Below, one piece after another: positions 1-12,237 of a stretch of 64,000 nucleotides of DNA. The DNA is from Dasypus novemcinctus (lineage: Eukaryota; Chordata; Mammalia; Cingulata; Dasypodidae). The stretch covers positions 183,749,216 through 183,813,215 of the forward strand of contig NC_080673.1 of the NCBI RefSeq assembly GCF_030445035.2, given 5' to 3'. Positions within the stretch are counted from its first letter, which is position 1; each line of letters opens with the position of its first letter. A program made the position numbers and the translations under genes. A model generated the notes under the pieces. It was given only the letters and a program-made list of their open reading frames with translations. It searched no databases and had not been told where the DNA came from.

Positions 1-239
1 CTCCTTTCTCTCCAGTTGTTTGTACATCTAAGTCTCCCTTCCGTCAATCTCAGACTGTGAGGGGTCCAAGCATTTGTGTTTTCTAACTCCCACTTTGGGG
101 AGGTCCACTCCTAATGTCAGAAGTTTCCCCAGGCATAGTCAGAAATTTCCCCAAACAGAAATTTCATGTATTTGGGCCATCCTGAAAACACAATAAGTAT
201 GCATGGCAGTGGCTCCAAAATACAATGATGATGATTGGT

Positions 240-560
240 TAGGATTGTGTTCAACTCATGTAACAGAAACCCAACTAGAGTAGCCTAATCAAAAGAGGTG
301 TTTATTCTGCTCACATTGCGAAGAGTCCAGGGATGGGAAGTCCAGGGTTGGTGAAGCTACTCAAGGAACAACTCTCCTTCCTCCTTCCAGCTCCACCATT
401 CTTAGAATGGGATTGTCAACCTCATGCTTTCAAAAAGGCTGCTCAACCTCTACACATTGTGTTGGCATTCCAGGCAGGAAGAAGGGGGAAGAACAAAGGA
501 TAAAAGGCCCATGTTGGTTGAGTCTTATTTCAATCATGTTAACAATAGCTTTCCCAAAAG
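240..560 (+). repeat. Old placental interspersed repeat (same family as 62.3 kb)
   Basis: AACAGAAACCCAACTAGAGT, TTTATTCTGCTCACATTG and GAAGTCCAGGGTTGG. Confidence 0.45.
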
Positions 561-585
561 TCCCATCCAATGAACTTCCATTTAT

Positions 586-1060
586 ACTTTTTTGGCAAGA
601 ATGGGATTACAAGGTGCATTCATTTCCTTCAGCTGTCGTAACAAAATGCTACAAATCGAGTGGCTTAAAGCAACAGAAATGTATATCCTCCCCGTTCTAG
701 AGGTGAGGAGTCCAAAATCGAGGTGTCAGCAGATCCGTGTGCCCTCCGGAGGTTCTGGGGAAGAACCCCTCCTCGCCTCTTCTGGCTTCCACTGGCGGCC
801 GGCCGTCTTTGGCATTCTTTGGCTTGTGGTGGCCCCACAGCAGTTGTGCCTCTGTCCTCATGGGGCCTTCTCCCCTGGGTGTGTCCACGTGTCCTCTCCT
901 CTCCTTACAAGGACACCGGTCACATTGGACTTAGGGGCCACCCCTGTCCAATACAACCTCATCTTAACCAATGACATTTGCAAAGACCCTATTTCCAAAT
1001 CCAGTTCCATCCTGAATTTGGGGAGGATTCTGTTTAATCCAGTATACATGGGAACATAAA
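586..1060 (-). mobile_element. MLT1-type LTR, reverse
   Basis: GTGGCTTAAAGCAACAGAAA, GGAGTCCAAAATCGAGGTGT and TCTTTGGCTTGTGGTGGCC are recognisable in reverse order of an MLT1 LTR. Overlapping open frames here are not genes. Confidence 0.7.
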
Positions 1061-1214
1061 GAGAAGGGCATTTTAACACGAGGCCACCCCAAATGAAATG
1101 AGAATTTCATTACTACAGAAAAAGCAGAATACTGATATTGGTCGGGCTGGCCTGGAAGTGTTTGCCACAGCAGCTCAGACATTGTTACAGCTCAAAACTC
1201 CTTCACAGCTTCGC

Positions 1215-1510
1215 ACTGTCCACACCAGCCCTATCCAGTAGAAACATAATACAAACCATCAATGCGAACTACAGGTTACTTTCCAAAATTCTGGTAGCTG
1301 CATTTTTTAAAAAGCAAAAAACAAACAGGGGAAGTCAATTGTAATATTTTATTTAATGCAATATATCTGAGATTGTATCCTTTCGACATGTAATCAATGT
1401 TAAAAAATATTAATGAGATACTTGAATTTTTTATCATACTAAGTCTTCATAATCCAGGGTGTATTATGTTACACTTACAACCCATCTTAATTCAGACGAG
1501 ATCTGTTCAA
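1215..1510. mobile_element. Second, partial copy of the hAT-like element
   Basis: CCTATCCAGTAGAAACATAA and GACATGTAATCAATGTTAAA parallel the copy at 5.2 kb. The right end is missing. Confidence 0.65.
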
Positions 1511-1769
1511 ACACTCAAGAGTCACACGTGACTGGAAGCTTCCAGTTTGGAGAGTGACAGCCTGTACATTAGGAAACAGGCTCTTAGGTGGGCCTTTAAG
1601 GCTGTACAGGGATATCGGACTGTCACATGATGGGGATGCACTAGCCATGCTTGGTGGGCATAGGCAGGGACCCTAAGGGTCTTGTAAGACCCTTGACAGT
1701 CACACAATGCCCAGGACAGTCCCCAAGATGAAGAGTTGTCCTGCCCCAATGCCAAGGGGTCCCATTGAG

Positions 1770-1862
1770 AAGAACCACCGCTTTAATATGCGCCAAGTGC
1801 TTAGAACAGGGCCTTGCTCATACGGTACACTCAAAGCAAATTTACTGTGATCATTATTATTA
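1770..1862 (+). mobile_element. MIR 3' end
   Basis: AGTGCTTAGAACAGGGCCTT and the ACTGTGATCATTATTATTA end. Confidence 0.6.
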
Positions 1863-2109
1863 GGCAATGAAGCCCAGACTTTCTCTCCTGGCATATAAAA
1901 CCCTCCATAAGCCGATCGCAGCCTCCTATTACCAAGAAACCACATGCACGTTTACATGTATGCACACATGTGTATATACACATATATGTAATCTGTATAT
2001 GAGGGTAGTTGCTATCTCTACTATGTATATAATGCATGTGTGTGGGTATAAAATGTTCCAGATTCTCCATAGATCTTAGTTCATAGGTTCTCAAATCTAC
2101 CTTGAGAAT

Positions 2110-2240
2110 AGGAGAGTAAGTAGTATTTGTCCATTTGCACAGATGAGAAAACTATGGCCAGAAAACAAGGCAGCTTAAGGTCACAGAGCTAGGGAGGGCA
2201 GAGCCCTGACTTCCTGTCTTCAATCCACTTCCCTGGCGAT
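2110..2240 (-). mobile_element. MIR, reverse
   Basis: CAGATGAGAAAACTATGG, GGTCACAGAGCTAGG and CCTGACTTCCTGTCT in MIR antisense order. Confidence 0.8.
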
Positions 2241-2479
2241 TGTTCATAAATCCGGAGCCACAGCAATACCAAGGCTCCAGGACCATGGCTGCAGCCAGGC
2301 CACCGGCCGTTCCCAAGGGCTGGCCAAGCTATTCCCTGGGTGACCCCAGAAGAGCCACTCTCCCTGCCCGGAGCCTGAGGCTCACCACACAGTCTCACGC
2401 CTGTCCTAGAAATGCGCTGGGAGCAGGCGACAAAGAGAAACATCCCAGCGCAATTGCAGCCTCAACAATGACAACTGAT

Positions 2480-2785
2480 GATGCACAATAGCAGGATCTG
2501 GCCTGTAATCAGCTTCAAGCTATACTTAGCTATTTAAGCGGCCATTCTGCTCGCGGCAGAGTGTGCGGGAGAGGCACACAGCTCTCAACTTCAGCTCCTT
2601 GCTCATCATTGCAGCGCACCATGCGGAAAAAGGACCCCTTTGTGACAGCACCGCAAATTACAGCCCAGGCAATCTGGAGTCTCAGCTAGAGCGGATTCTT
2701 CTCTCTCCTAAAAGAAAAATCTGTTTTAAGCTTAATTATAGTCTGTCATTACCCGCAATCTTGTAATGATCCAAAGTCCCTGGCA
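2480..2785. other. Candidate conserved non-coding element
   Basis: Non-repetitive sequence with many A/T-rich homeodomain-like cores (CTTAATTATAG, TGTAATGATCC) and ATTTAAGCGGCC. Repeat-free texture only; conservation is not tested. Confidence 0.35.
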
Positions 2786-2789
2786 AAAT

Positions 2790-4640
2790 GATAATAATAA
2801 TAAAAAAGAGAGAGAGAGGGGGAATCAATTCAAATATGAATTGAAAAGACACAGACAAATGCAGGGAAGGGACGTGCCGGTGGCATTCTTCAGAAACAAT
2901 TGTGAAGTGAGGATCAAAGCTTTAGAATGGTAAATAGTTATTCTGGCTGGATTGTCAATCTACCAGGCTCAATGGTTCAGTGTTAACTTTACCTACTTTC
3001 TGAATCTCACTTTAATCTTATTGCTCTGAAACTCACCTTGTAAAATGTAGGAGCAGCTCCCAAGATAAACTGATGCCCAAAATCGAATGACCTAGATTTA
3101 ATAAGACAATGCTTCTCAGTTCCCAAGAGGGTTCATGGAACAGACTAAAAGTGCTCATTTATTGCTTTTGGCATGTTAGCAAGAAGATGCTGAGGTTTAT
3201 CAGGAGACACCTTTTAAATCATTTTCTTTGTCGGTTTCCGTGGATAGGAGTGCAGTTCTTTTTCAGGTACAGCCGACCCCTGGGAGCTCCCTCTTGTGGT
3301 CATATCAGGAATGGAGATTTTTCTCTTTTCTCACGGCCCTACTCCCCAAAAGCAAAACTGAGGAGTTGATTGATCCAAGCTGGGGTATTTGATGTTAGAG
3401 AGGTAGGTCTCAGGGCAGTCTCAGAAGTCACGCTAGATCATCCTGGAGCCCAAGTGTCCTCCTGAATCCACGTGGCTTCCTAAAATATGAATGCCAGGAG
3501 AAATGTCTTCCTTTCTCTTCCTCTTTTTTTTTTTTTTTTGGTACCGGGACCGGGGATTGAACCCATATGTGGGAAGTTGGCGCTCAACCACTGAGCTACA
3601 TCCACTCCCTTAACTTCCTTTTTAGTTGTTTCCCATGTGTTGCTTTATGAGAATTCCTGAGTCATCAAAGAAACCCTTTAAACCTTTTTTTTGCTTCCGC
3701 AGTGAGATTCTCAGAATGAATTCAGTTTTCTGGAATAAACACCGATGGATTAGGAGAGGCATTTGATTCAGAACATGGAGCTGAATGTGTTTAGAAGAGT
3801 TGAATGGACTCTCCAGTCAGGTCCCGGGAAGGGGCCCTGGCTTACAAAGAGGACTTGGTCGCCAGCCTATGTGGCTCCTCTTTTTCTTACCGTGAGCTCA
3901 GATTTCAGGAAGGAAATGATGGCTTGACTTACCCATCAAGTCTTGTTTCCTGATTTTAAACCACAGGGAGTCCTCCTAGTTTTCAGAACAAGGTTTGGAA
4001 AAAAATATGTTCGGAATCGTTATGTTGTAAATTACAGAAAACTTTATTCCAAATGATTTAAGCAGTATATGGGATTTATAAACTCAGGTAAATGAGAACT
4101 CTTGTAGGCTTCAGGTAAAGCTTGATCCAGCAGATCAAAAACTATCACCAAGGACTCCACTTCTCTCCCTCTCCCCTGTCTGCCTTCTAAAATGTAGTAG
4201 ACACTGTTTATGTCCTGCCCGTTACCAGAGCATTAACATCCCAGGATTGACGCTCAACTACTGAGGAATAAAAGTTCGTGAATAATTATCCCAGCTTATG
4301 AGGTGTGTTCTACACCATTTCTCGAAGTGTCCCTGAGGAAACGAGCCCCCTTTGCCCACAGTGGTCTAATTCGCCCACCCTTTATTGGCTTCCATCCTTT
4401 CCCTGTCTCAATTCCCTATTCTCACTCTGCCTCCTGGAATTCCCTCCAGGGAAACTGTTAGCACCCAAATCCTTGTCCCAAGGTCCCTTTGGGGGAGAAC
4501 CCAGGCCAAGCACAAAGTGCTCTGCTTTATTGCACAGCAGACCACAGCTGTCACTGTCAAGAAATCCTTACGACATGCCCAGGTCAGAGACGCCAGGGGC
4601 CCTCCCTTCTGGATGTGGGGCATTTCCTGGAGACAACCCA
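2790..4640. other. Intergenic DNA, little recognised
   Basis: Apart from the SINE monomer at 3523-3608, no gene or clear repeat. Short open frames show no family signature. Confidence 0.5.
3523..3608 (-). mobile_element. Short DAS-type SINE monomer, reverse
   Basis: Poly(T) (3524-3539) is followed by the reverse of a tRNA-like head, including GGGGATTGAACCC and CACTGAGCTACATCCACTCCC. A CTTCCT-type short repeat is present on both sides but is low complexity. No body domain is present. Confidence 0.75.
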
Positions 4641-4657
4641 GCTGATAAAAGTAGATC

Positions 4658-4912
4658 GGGGGGAAGCAGCTGTGGCTCAATTGATTGGGCTCCCGTCTAC
4701 CATATGGGAGGCGCTGGGTTCGCGTCCCAGGACCTCCTTGTGAAGGCAGGCTCGCCCGCGCCGTGCGGAGAGCTGGAGCAGCAAGCTGACACAACAAAAG
4801 GGAGACAAGCGGACACAGAAGAACATGCAGCGAACGGACACAGAGAGCAGACAGCAAAAACAAGCCGCGAGGGAGGGGGGAATAAATAAATAAATAATAA
4901 ATCTTAAAAAAA
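4658..4912 (+). mobile_element. DAS-type tRNA-derived SINE
   Basis: It starts GGGGAAGCAGCTGTGGCTCA and contains a B-box-like GGGTTCGCGTCCC, then a gacacagaag-type A-rich domain with AATAAATAAATA and a poly(A). An 11-base duplication, AAAAGTAGATC, flanks it at 4647-4657 and 4913-4923. This tRNA-like head and CACAGA-rich tail are typical of armadillo SINEs. The 194-codon open frame through it is incidental. Confidence 0.9.
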
Positions 4913-5171
4913 AAAAGTAGATCAGAGTCTGTGGCTAAATTGTCAGCATTTTGATTCAGTGAACAGCACACAGGGTGCTGAGGCGGGCAGTGAATGGGGG
5001 AGGCGTGATGGGGAAAGGGAAGACAGGCTGTTTCATTCACAGGGAAAATGAGAAACAATGACCAACGGAGTCGGGGGCCACATGCAGTCTTGCCTTTCTT
5101 TCTGCTCGCTGTGAGGTTTTCCTGATTTTCCTCTCCGCTGTGGACTTCACTGAATTCCCACACCAATAGCA

Positions 5172-5490
5172 GACCGCCTGCCACATTTACACTAGTGCTG
5201 CCCGGTAGAAACATTGCGTGAAGCACAAATGCAAACCACACAATTTTAAAACTTCTAGAATCTACACCAAAAAAGAAATGGATGAAATTCATTTTAATAA
5301 TATATCTTATTTAACCCAATATATCCCAAATACCATCCTTTCAATAGGTAATCAATGTAAAAATTACGAATGTGATAGTGACATTTTTTACATTAACGTT
5401 TGAAATCCATCACGTCGCAATTTGGACTGGCCACGTTCTAAGTGCTCACTAGCTGCATGTGGCTAAGGTTTGCAATGTTGGGCAGCACAG
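5172..5490. mobile_element. Old hAT-like element with inverted ends
   Basis: Starts AGTGCTGCCCGGTAGAAAC and ends TGTTGGGCAGCAC, an inverted pair. AT-rich interior with TATATCTTATTTAACCCAAT and GGTAATCAATG. A second copy is at about 1215-1510. Confidence 0.7.
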
Positions 5491-5507
5491 ATAGAGAACA
5501 TAACTTG

Positions 5508-5770
5508 TGTTTTAGTTTGCTAAGCTGCTCAAGCAGATACCATAAAACGGGGTGTCTTTTAAAAGTGGAAATCTATTAGCTTACAAGCTCCCAGTTTCAA
5601 GGCTGAGAAAAATGTCAAAATCGAGCCATCGTCAGGTGATGCTTTCTCACCTAAAGGAGTGGCTCCCAGCGATCCTGGACTCCTCTGTCACATGGTAAAG
5701 CAGATGGCGGTGCTTACTGGGCTCTCCCTTTTCTTTGGGGTTTCGTTGCCTCCAGCTTCTGGCTCCCCCA

Positions 5771-5820
<50 letters not shown>

Positions 5821-6000
5821 TCTCTCTCCCCCATTCCATTTATAAAGGAGTCCAGCAAGAGGATTAAGACACACCCTGAAGGAGGTGGATCAAATCTTAA
5901 CTGAGGTTAAGATCCTACTTACAATGGACCGATACACCCAGGAATGGGTTAACTTTAAGGACATACTTTTCTAGGATCCACACAGGTTCAAACCATCACA
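5508..6000 (-). mobile_element. Solo LTR (MaLR-like), reverse, with internal (CT)n
   Basis: It runs from TGTTTTAGTTTGC to TTCAAACCATCACA, a TG...CA LTR in reverse. It is the same family as the LTRs of the element at 40.7-43.3 kb (shared GCTTATAAAGGA-like and GATTAAGAC-type segments). The flanking 5-mers ACTTG (5503-5507) and TCTTG (6001-6005) match at 4 of 5. The internal region has become a CT microsatellite (5775-5828). Confidence 0.8.
5775..5828. repeat. (CT)n microsatellite
   Basis: Nearly perfect CT dinucleotide run of about 54 bases with one interruption, inside the reverse solo LTR. Confidence 0.95.
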
Positions 6001-6339
6001 TCTTGTTACTATGTTGGCATTGGGATTTGGGGTGCCAGAATTCTTTCACATGCACATTACCATTTGGTCATCCTACCTAGGAAACCAAGCCATGTACTAT
6101 AATCATTAGAATGTTGATAATACCTTGGGTATCATGAGGGGGAATTAAGCTCATTCCCCCTTACCCCCACCTTGGGACAGAAGGGCTGGGACTTCAGCTG
6201 TGTGCCTTCTACCACACCACACATATTTGTCTGGCTTCATAACCTTTTTTTTTTTTTTTAATCCTCCTCAATACCAAGTAGTTGCTAAATAGGTTTGTTG
6301 ATAAAGATTGTATTAAGGGGTTGTTTGGCCACAAATGAC

Positions 6340-6840
6340 AGATACTTACTCTAAACTGGCTTAAACAAGGAAGAGAGAGAGAGAGAGGGAGACAGAGAGA
6401 AATTATTAGTTTATGAAATGAATGTATTGGTTTCAGGAATGGCTGGATCAAGCTGTAAAATGGATGTCATTTTGATACTTGGCTCTTCTCTTGTCGTTTC
6501 TTAGTAAGGTTTTTATGTAGGATCTCCCTACAAGATGGCACAGGTCAGCGTCCTGCCAGCTTGATATCCTTTTAGGGGATCAAGAAAACCTCTTTCTCAA
6601 TAATTTCAGCAAAAGTCCTGGGGAGGTCTTTCATTAGTCTGATTTGTGCTCATGCCCATCCCCGAACCCGTAACTGTACATCAGGACTTATTAGTATGTC
6701 TGCCTCAGGAGCCATGAGAGCATGACAGCATGTAGGGGTTCCCCAAAGATCACAGGGAATAAGGGGTCAGCAGAAGCCACATGGCTATTGCCATGTCTCT
6801 CTTTGGAGCTAAGGAATGAGGAACGAGTTTTTCTGGCCAG
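6340..6840 (+). repeat. Old placental interspersed repeat (same family as 62.3 kb)
   Basis: AAACTGGCTTAAACAAGGAA, then an AGAGAG run (6370-6402), GGCTGGATCAAGC and CCAGCAAAAG-like TTCAGCAAAAGTCCTGGGGA. Confidence 0.5.
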
Positions 6841-7449
6841 GTCCCTCATTTGACTCACACCTAGAAAGGAGTAACTGGGATGTGCACAGTCTGTGCTCTG
6901 GGATGGTCCAGGGAAACGCCTCTAGTAGAGATAATTTGTTTGCTAATCTCCCCCTGGCTCCAGGGCTGCTGTGCATTCCCCAGAACACGTGATGACACTT
7001 CTGGTGACATCCTGTGGACCGGACACTTCCAGCTCAGGCCAGACGATGGCACAGTTTGGGGAACTTTGTGATACCTGCCCCGACCCACTCATTTCCCCCT
7101 GCCCCTGCCCTTTCTTAGATTCACAAGTCCACCCTCCCCTCACCCCACGCAGGCTCAGGTCCAGGGCTAAACTGGACCTAAGGAAGAAGCTAACCACTGC
7201 CTGCCCCACCCGGGAGCCTGCAAGGTGCTTCCCACATTGCCTTCCCCGGCAAATGGCCTGGGGGTGACTATAAGGGGCCCGGATGTATTCACCTGGTTCC
7301 CTTTGACAACAAGGTCATCTAAAACAGAATTCAACTGATTTAGGACAAAAGGTAATTTATTGGCTCAAATAACTGAAAAAATCCAAGACAGGCACAGCTG
7401 AACATATGAGTCTCAAAAGATTGTCCCCAGATCTCCTCCCCGCTCCTCC

Positions 7450-7552
7450 TGGTGCTCTTCCCTTCCGTTCTTTTTTTCCGTTTCCTTCTCCTCCTTCTCT
7501 CCTTCCACCCCTTTTCCCTTATCCCTCTTTCCCTCTCTCTCTCCATTTCCTG
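7450..7552. repeat. Pyrimidine-rich tract
   Basis: About 100 bases almost entirely C and T, including CCTTCTCCTCCTTCTCTCCT. It creates a spurious arginine-rich open frame on the minus strand. Confidence 0.85.
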
Positions 7553-7944
7553 GCCTGCTCGCCTCCGAGTTGCCTGTCGGTGAGCCGAGCCCAGATCATG
7601 AAGGCCGAGGTGAGCAGAGCAAGCAACTTGATTCTTTTTTTTTTTTAAATGCAAGGGAAAGCTACCAGAGATTTCTAAGCCGGGGAGCGAGCTCATCAGA
7701 GTCGCATTTATAAGGCCTCCCTACTGAGTGCTTGAGGTCTCGGCTTTGAAGCCCCTCGCGGGTCTCAGCTGAGCAAACGGAAGTGGAGAGCCCAAGAAAC
7801 TCGGAAGCACCTTGTGCCGGTTTTGAGGGAGACCCCAGACGCAGAGCCCCTCAGAATAAGGGGGCCCCGACTCCCACAGTGTTGGACCCTCTGAGGCTAT
7901 GCAGTTGAATACGGGATGATGTGATCCATTCGTATATTCTCTCA

Positions 7945-8180
7945 ACAGACAAAAATTGAGCACCTATTGTGTACAGGCCTTGGCGTGAGGGGTGTAGAGA
8001 TGACTGTGAGAGACGAAACTTGAAGTCTGCTGAGGAGGGAAAAGGAGAATCACACGGGCTGAGTGCTTCCTAAGCGCTGGGGAATTATTTCATGAAATCC
8101 TCAGGACAGGTCAGCCAGGAAGACTCAGAAAGTTCCAGGTACTTGCTCTGGGTGCCACAGCAGAGCTGGGAAGTCACGTC
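7945..8180 (-). mobile_element. L2 and MIR fragments, reverse
   Basis: ATTGAGCACCTATTGTGTAC (L2 antisense end), then a MIR-like block from about 8070 (TGCCACAGCAGAGCTGGGAA). Confidence 0.55.
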
Positions 8181-8184
8181 CGGT

Positions 8185-8845
8185 CTGCTCCCTCTCTAAA
8201 GTGGTTATTCTCCTCTCTAGACGCACAGATTTGCCATTTGAAAAGACTGCATCTCCTGGAAGAGTTGATGGCGCTTCGCTGTGAGCGCTCCCTCCGTGGA
8301 ATGCCAGGGATTTTCATCCCTGTGCGCTCTGGGTTGCGTGGGTGTACGCCCCGTGAAGGGGGCGCCATGGAGCGGATGACGTCCCCAGGCTCTGCCAGGC
8401 CGGTGAGGCTCACACCACAGATGGCTTCTGTGCAGGAAGAGGAACCGGCACCGGCAGGTCACCTTCGGGAGCAAACTGTCAAAAGTCGTTGTGCCTGAGG
8501 CCGACCTAGTTTGACAGTGGGCGGCACACAGCCTCTCTCCTTCTCTGGATTTGTTCCAGGCATTTGTTTATTTGCAAACCACTCTGTCTGCGGCTAAAAA
8601 TACTCCTCCAAAGCACTGGCGCAACTGACCGTGACTTTCCTGAAACAGCCCAGTGCACAACCACTGAAAGGCTCCCCCTCGGGCCTCCCGGGCTCAGCCA
8701 CCACAAGGCAGACCGTGTAAATCCATTCCTTAAAGCAGGCTGCCCCAGTCGCTGCTCTAACCTACGAAGGAATCCCTCCCTGGGGTACTTGCTGATTAAG
8801 GAGAGCTTCTCAGTCTGGCTTGTTGTAGCGTATTACATCGACCTC
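8185..8845. other. Intergenic unique DNA
   Basis: GC-moderate, no repeat recognised. Contains a MEF2-like CTAAAAATA near 8597. Overlapping open frames on both strands lack codon or family signal. Confidence 0.45.
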
Positions 8846-8849
8846 TTCA

Positions 8850-9125
8850 GTTGCAACACAGAAAACTCAATTCAAACCAGGTTAATCATGCATGCACACA
8901 CACACGAAGAGATGTTTTGTCTTAATAAATATAAATTCCAGGGGTAGTTTCAGGTACAGCAGGATCCGGGTGTTCAATGGATCACCAGAAGCTGATCTTG
9001 TTCTCCTCAACTTTCAGTTCTGATTTCCTTTGGGTCGACTTCCCTTTCCAATAGGTTTCCCCCTCACAGTGTCAAGATGGCTGCCAGTAGCCTCAGGCTT
9101 CCATACTCACAGATCTGAGTTCACC
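8850..9125 (+). repeat. Old placental interspersed repeat (same family as 62.3 kb)
   Basis: GAAAACTCAATTCAAACCAG and TCAAGATGGCTGCCAGTAGC, in family order. Confidence 0.5.
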
Positions 9126-11034
9126 AGAAGAGAGCTGCTTTTCCTTGAAGTTTTTTTTGTGTGTGCAGGTTTATTGATGAATAATTGACATACAATAAAC
9201 TGTGTGTATTTAAAGTGTGCAATTCGATATATTTTGATATACTATACACCCATGAAACTATCCTCACAATCAAGATGGTGAACATATCCATCACTCCCAA
9301 AGGTTTCCTTGTGTTCCTTGTCATCCTCCTCTCTTCCCCCCACTTGCCACCCATCCCCAAGTAACTACTCTGCTTTCTGTCTCTATAGACTAGGTTATCA
9401 TTTCTAGAGTTTCATATAAATGATTTTATATAAATACAGTATGTACTCTTTTGCAGGAGGGATTGGGGTCTAAATGACTTTGCATTTAATTTGGTCTTGT
9501 TTTTCTAATTCTTAAGGTAGAAACTGAGATCATATATTTGAGACCTTTCTCATTATCTGTTATAGGTGCCCAGTGCTATAGTTTTTTCCTAAGTACTGTT
9601 CTAAGGGTGTCTCACAAATTCTGATATGTTGTGTTTTCATTTTCATTCAGTCCAAAATACTTTCTTTCTAATATACTTTTTAATTTCTTCATTGACCGAT
9701 CAGTTATTTAGAAGTATATTTTAATTTCAAATAGTCAAAAATTTCCCAGAGATATTTCTGTTACTGATTTCAAATTTCATTCCACTGTGGTCAGATTGCA
9801 CAAATTGTATGACTTGAACCTTTTCTTAGTATTTGTTGGCATTACAAATACACATGTAACTTATCACATTCTACTGATAAAGATGTTTAACCACTTCAAG
9901 TGAAGTATAGAAACCTTGCTTCCTTTTAGGTCCCTTTATCCTCTCCACTTTAAAAATAAAATTATCTTAAGTATTTTCTCTACATATGTTGTGTACTACA
10001 TATGAGGTGATAATTTTTGCTTCAACTACCCAGTATGATTTAAGAAACTAATTAGAAATAGTAAACTCTACTATATTTACCCCCTATTTTTATCCATTCC
10101 AATATTCTTTTCTTTCTAAAGTGCCAACTTTTCTTCTATCATCTTTTCTGTTTAGAGTACTTCCTTTAGCCATTCTTTAGGAATAGATTTGCTAACAATA
10201 AATTCCTTTGTCTGATAATGTCTTAATTTCCCCTTCATCCCTTAAGAATATTTTTACCAAATATAGAATTTATAGTACTTGAAAAACTTGCTGCTTCCTT
10301 CTGGTGTCTGTGACTTCAGATGAGATATCTGCTCTAATTTGAATTGATGTTACCCTATTAGTAATATGTCTTTTCTCTCTGGCTGCTTTCAAGATTTTTT
10401 CTTAGTTTTCAGAAGCTTATTTATGAAGTGTTTTGGTATGGATTTCTTTAGGTTTATCTTTTTTGGGGTTTGCTCAGCTTCTTGAATATGTAGGTTTGTC
10501 TATTTTGCCAAATTTGGAGTTTACAGCCATTATTTCTTTGAATATTTTCAGTCCCACCCTCTCTCTCTTCTCCTTCTGGGACTTTGATGATATGAATGTT
10601 AGCCCTTTTGTTATTGTCCCACAGACCTCTGAAGCTCTATTCATTTATATTCAGTCTATTTTCTCTTGATTGTTCAGATTAGGTATATACTGTTGATCTG
10701 ACCTCAAGTTTATGGATTCTATTCTCTGCCATCTCCACTCTCCTATTGAACTCATCCAGCAAGCTTTTTATTTAGGTCATTGTATATTTCAGTTCTATAA
10801 TTTCCAACATTCCTTTTAAAAATAACATTTCTTTGCTGAAATTTTCTATTTTTCCACTTTGAGTTTTTTGGGTTTTTTTTTTGTGTGTGTGTGTGTGTTT
10901 TTAGTGATTTTTGAAGCATTTTCAGGAGGGCTACTTTAAAATCCCTGTCAAATAATTCCCACATTGCATTCATCTCTGTGTTGTCATCTGTTGGTTTCTT
11001 TTCTTATTCACATTGTGATTTTTTTGTTTCTTGG

Positions 11035-11505
11035 TGTAGCAGTTTAATATTATTGATGAATTCCAAAAAGAAATATTGGATTATGTTTGTAAACTGGTCT
11101 TTCACTCTGGGCATATTAGATTGTATTGGCTTGTGCCAGTAGAGCATTGAGTCCCTGCCCCTTGGTGGGTGGGGACTCACTGATAAAAGACATGGCAAAG
11201 GATAGAGTTGGAAGATTTTTAATGTTGAGTTTTGATGTTGGAGTTTGATGCTGAAGTCTTAAACTGGAGCCCTGGGAAGTAAGCACACAGGAAAGAGAAG
11301 CAAGAGAAGCAAGCTGGGAAGAGAGGAGCCCTGACAGACATTGGCAACCATCTTTCTCCAACATGCGAAAAAAGACTTTGGTGAGGAAAGTAACTTATGC
11401 TTTATGGCCTGGTATCTGTAAGCTCCTACCCCAAGTGAATACCCTTTATAAAAGTCAACAGATTTCTGGTATTTTGCATTAGTACCCCTTTCACTGACTA
11501 ATACA
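11035..11505 (+). mobile_element. Solo LTR inserted in antisense L1M
   Basis: It runs from TGTAGCAGTTTAATATT to CTGACTAATACA and is flanked by the perfect 5-base duplication CTTGG (11030-11034 and 11506-11510). L1M sequence resumes on both sides. The same family as 47315-48251. Starting TGTA and ending TACA with 5-base duplications is typical of ERVL/MaLR LTRs. Confidence 0.88.
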
Positions 11506-12193
11506 CTTGGTTTGAGTGTTTTTTAAAAAATAGTACTGGACATTTTGAATATTATATTATGGGACTCTGGATCCTACTTAATCTTCTTTTAGTAGGCTGT
11601 GCTCCTATTGAGCACAATGACTGATCCTGCTGACACCAACTACCCTGCAGTCTCTGAGTGGGAGGGTAAACTCACCTCCTTGTTGGACCACCACTGACAC
11701 CAGAATGGGAAGGGGAATATGGATGCCAACTAGCCCTATCTCCCACCATCTCATTTTTCCATGTTGATCCCAGGTGGGAGTGGAGGCTCAGCTTCCTATT
11801 GGGCCCTATTGACACTGGAAGAAGGGGTGTGAAGCCTTGTGATGACTAATTCCACCTCAAGCTGCCTCATTAAGTCTCACTCCTGGGTAGGGGTGGAGGC
11901 TTAGCTCAACCACTGGACCCTGCTGCCACTACCTTGTTCAGGGGATCAGACAACCATCTGCTTCCACCAGCTAGGGAATGGAAGGTCAACTGCCCACTCT
12001 GGTCTGCTGACGTTATCCTGGCAGAGTAATCAGGCCCCTGTTACCTACTTCCACCAAGCAAGGGATAGAATATTAGCCAATGCTTGGTTCTGTTGCCACC
12101 ATCTGGCAGAAGAATTGGAATGAATTTCTTGCTTTCATGGGATGGGGTAGAAGAGCAACTCCTTCCTCAGCCTGCTGAAACCACAAATGTGCA

Positions 12194-12196
<3 letters not shown>

Positions 12197-12228
<32 letters not shown>
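12197..12228. repeat. (GT)n microsatellite
   Basis: Sixteen uninterrupted GT units. Confidence 0.95.

Positions 12229-12237
<9 letters not shown>

Noticed and set aside
4700..4740. Functional tRNA genes at SINE heads (also 17000, 21400, 32690, 41480, 56430)
   Set aside because: B-box-like motifs are present but these are tRNA-derived SINE heads with poly(A) tails and target duplications, not cloverleaf-competent tRNA genes.
4408..5292. 294-codon minus-strand open frame
   Set aside because: It runs antisense through a DAS SINE and its poly(A); no homology beyond SINE sequence.
7340..7696. Arginine/lysine-rich 118-codon minus-strand frame
   Set aside because: Produced by the pyrimidine-rich tract at 7450-7552.
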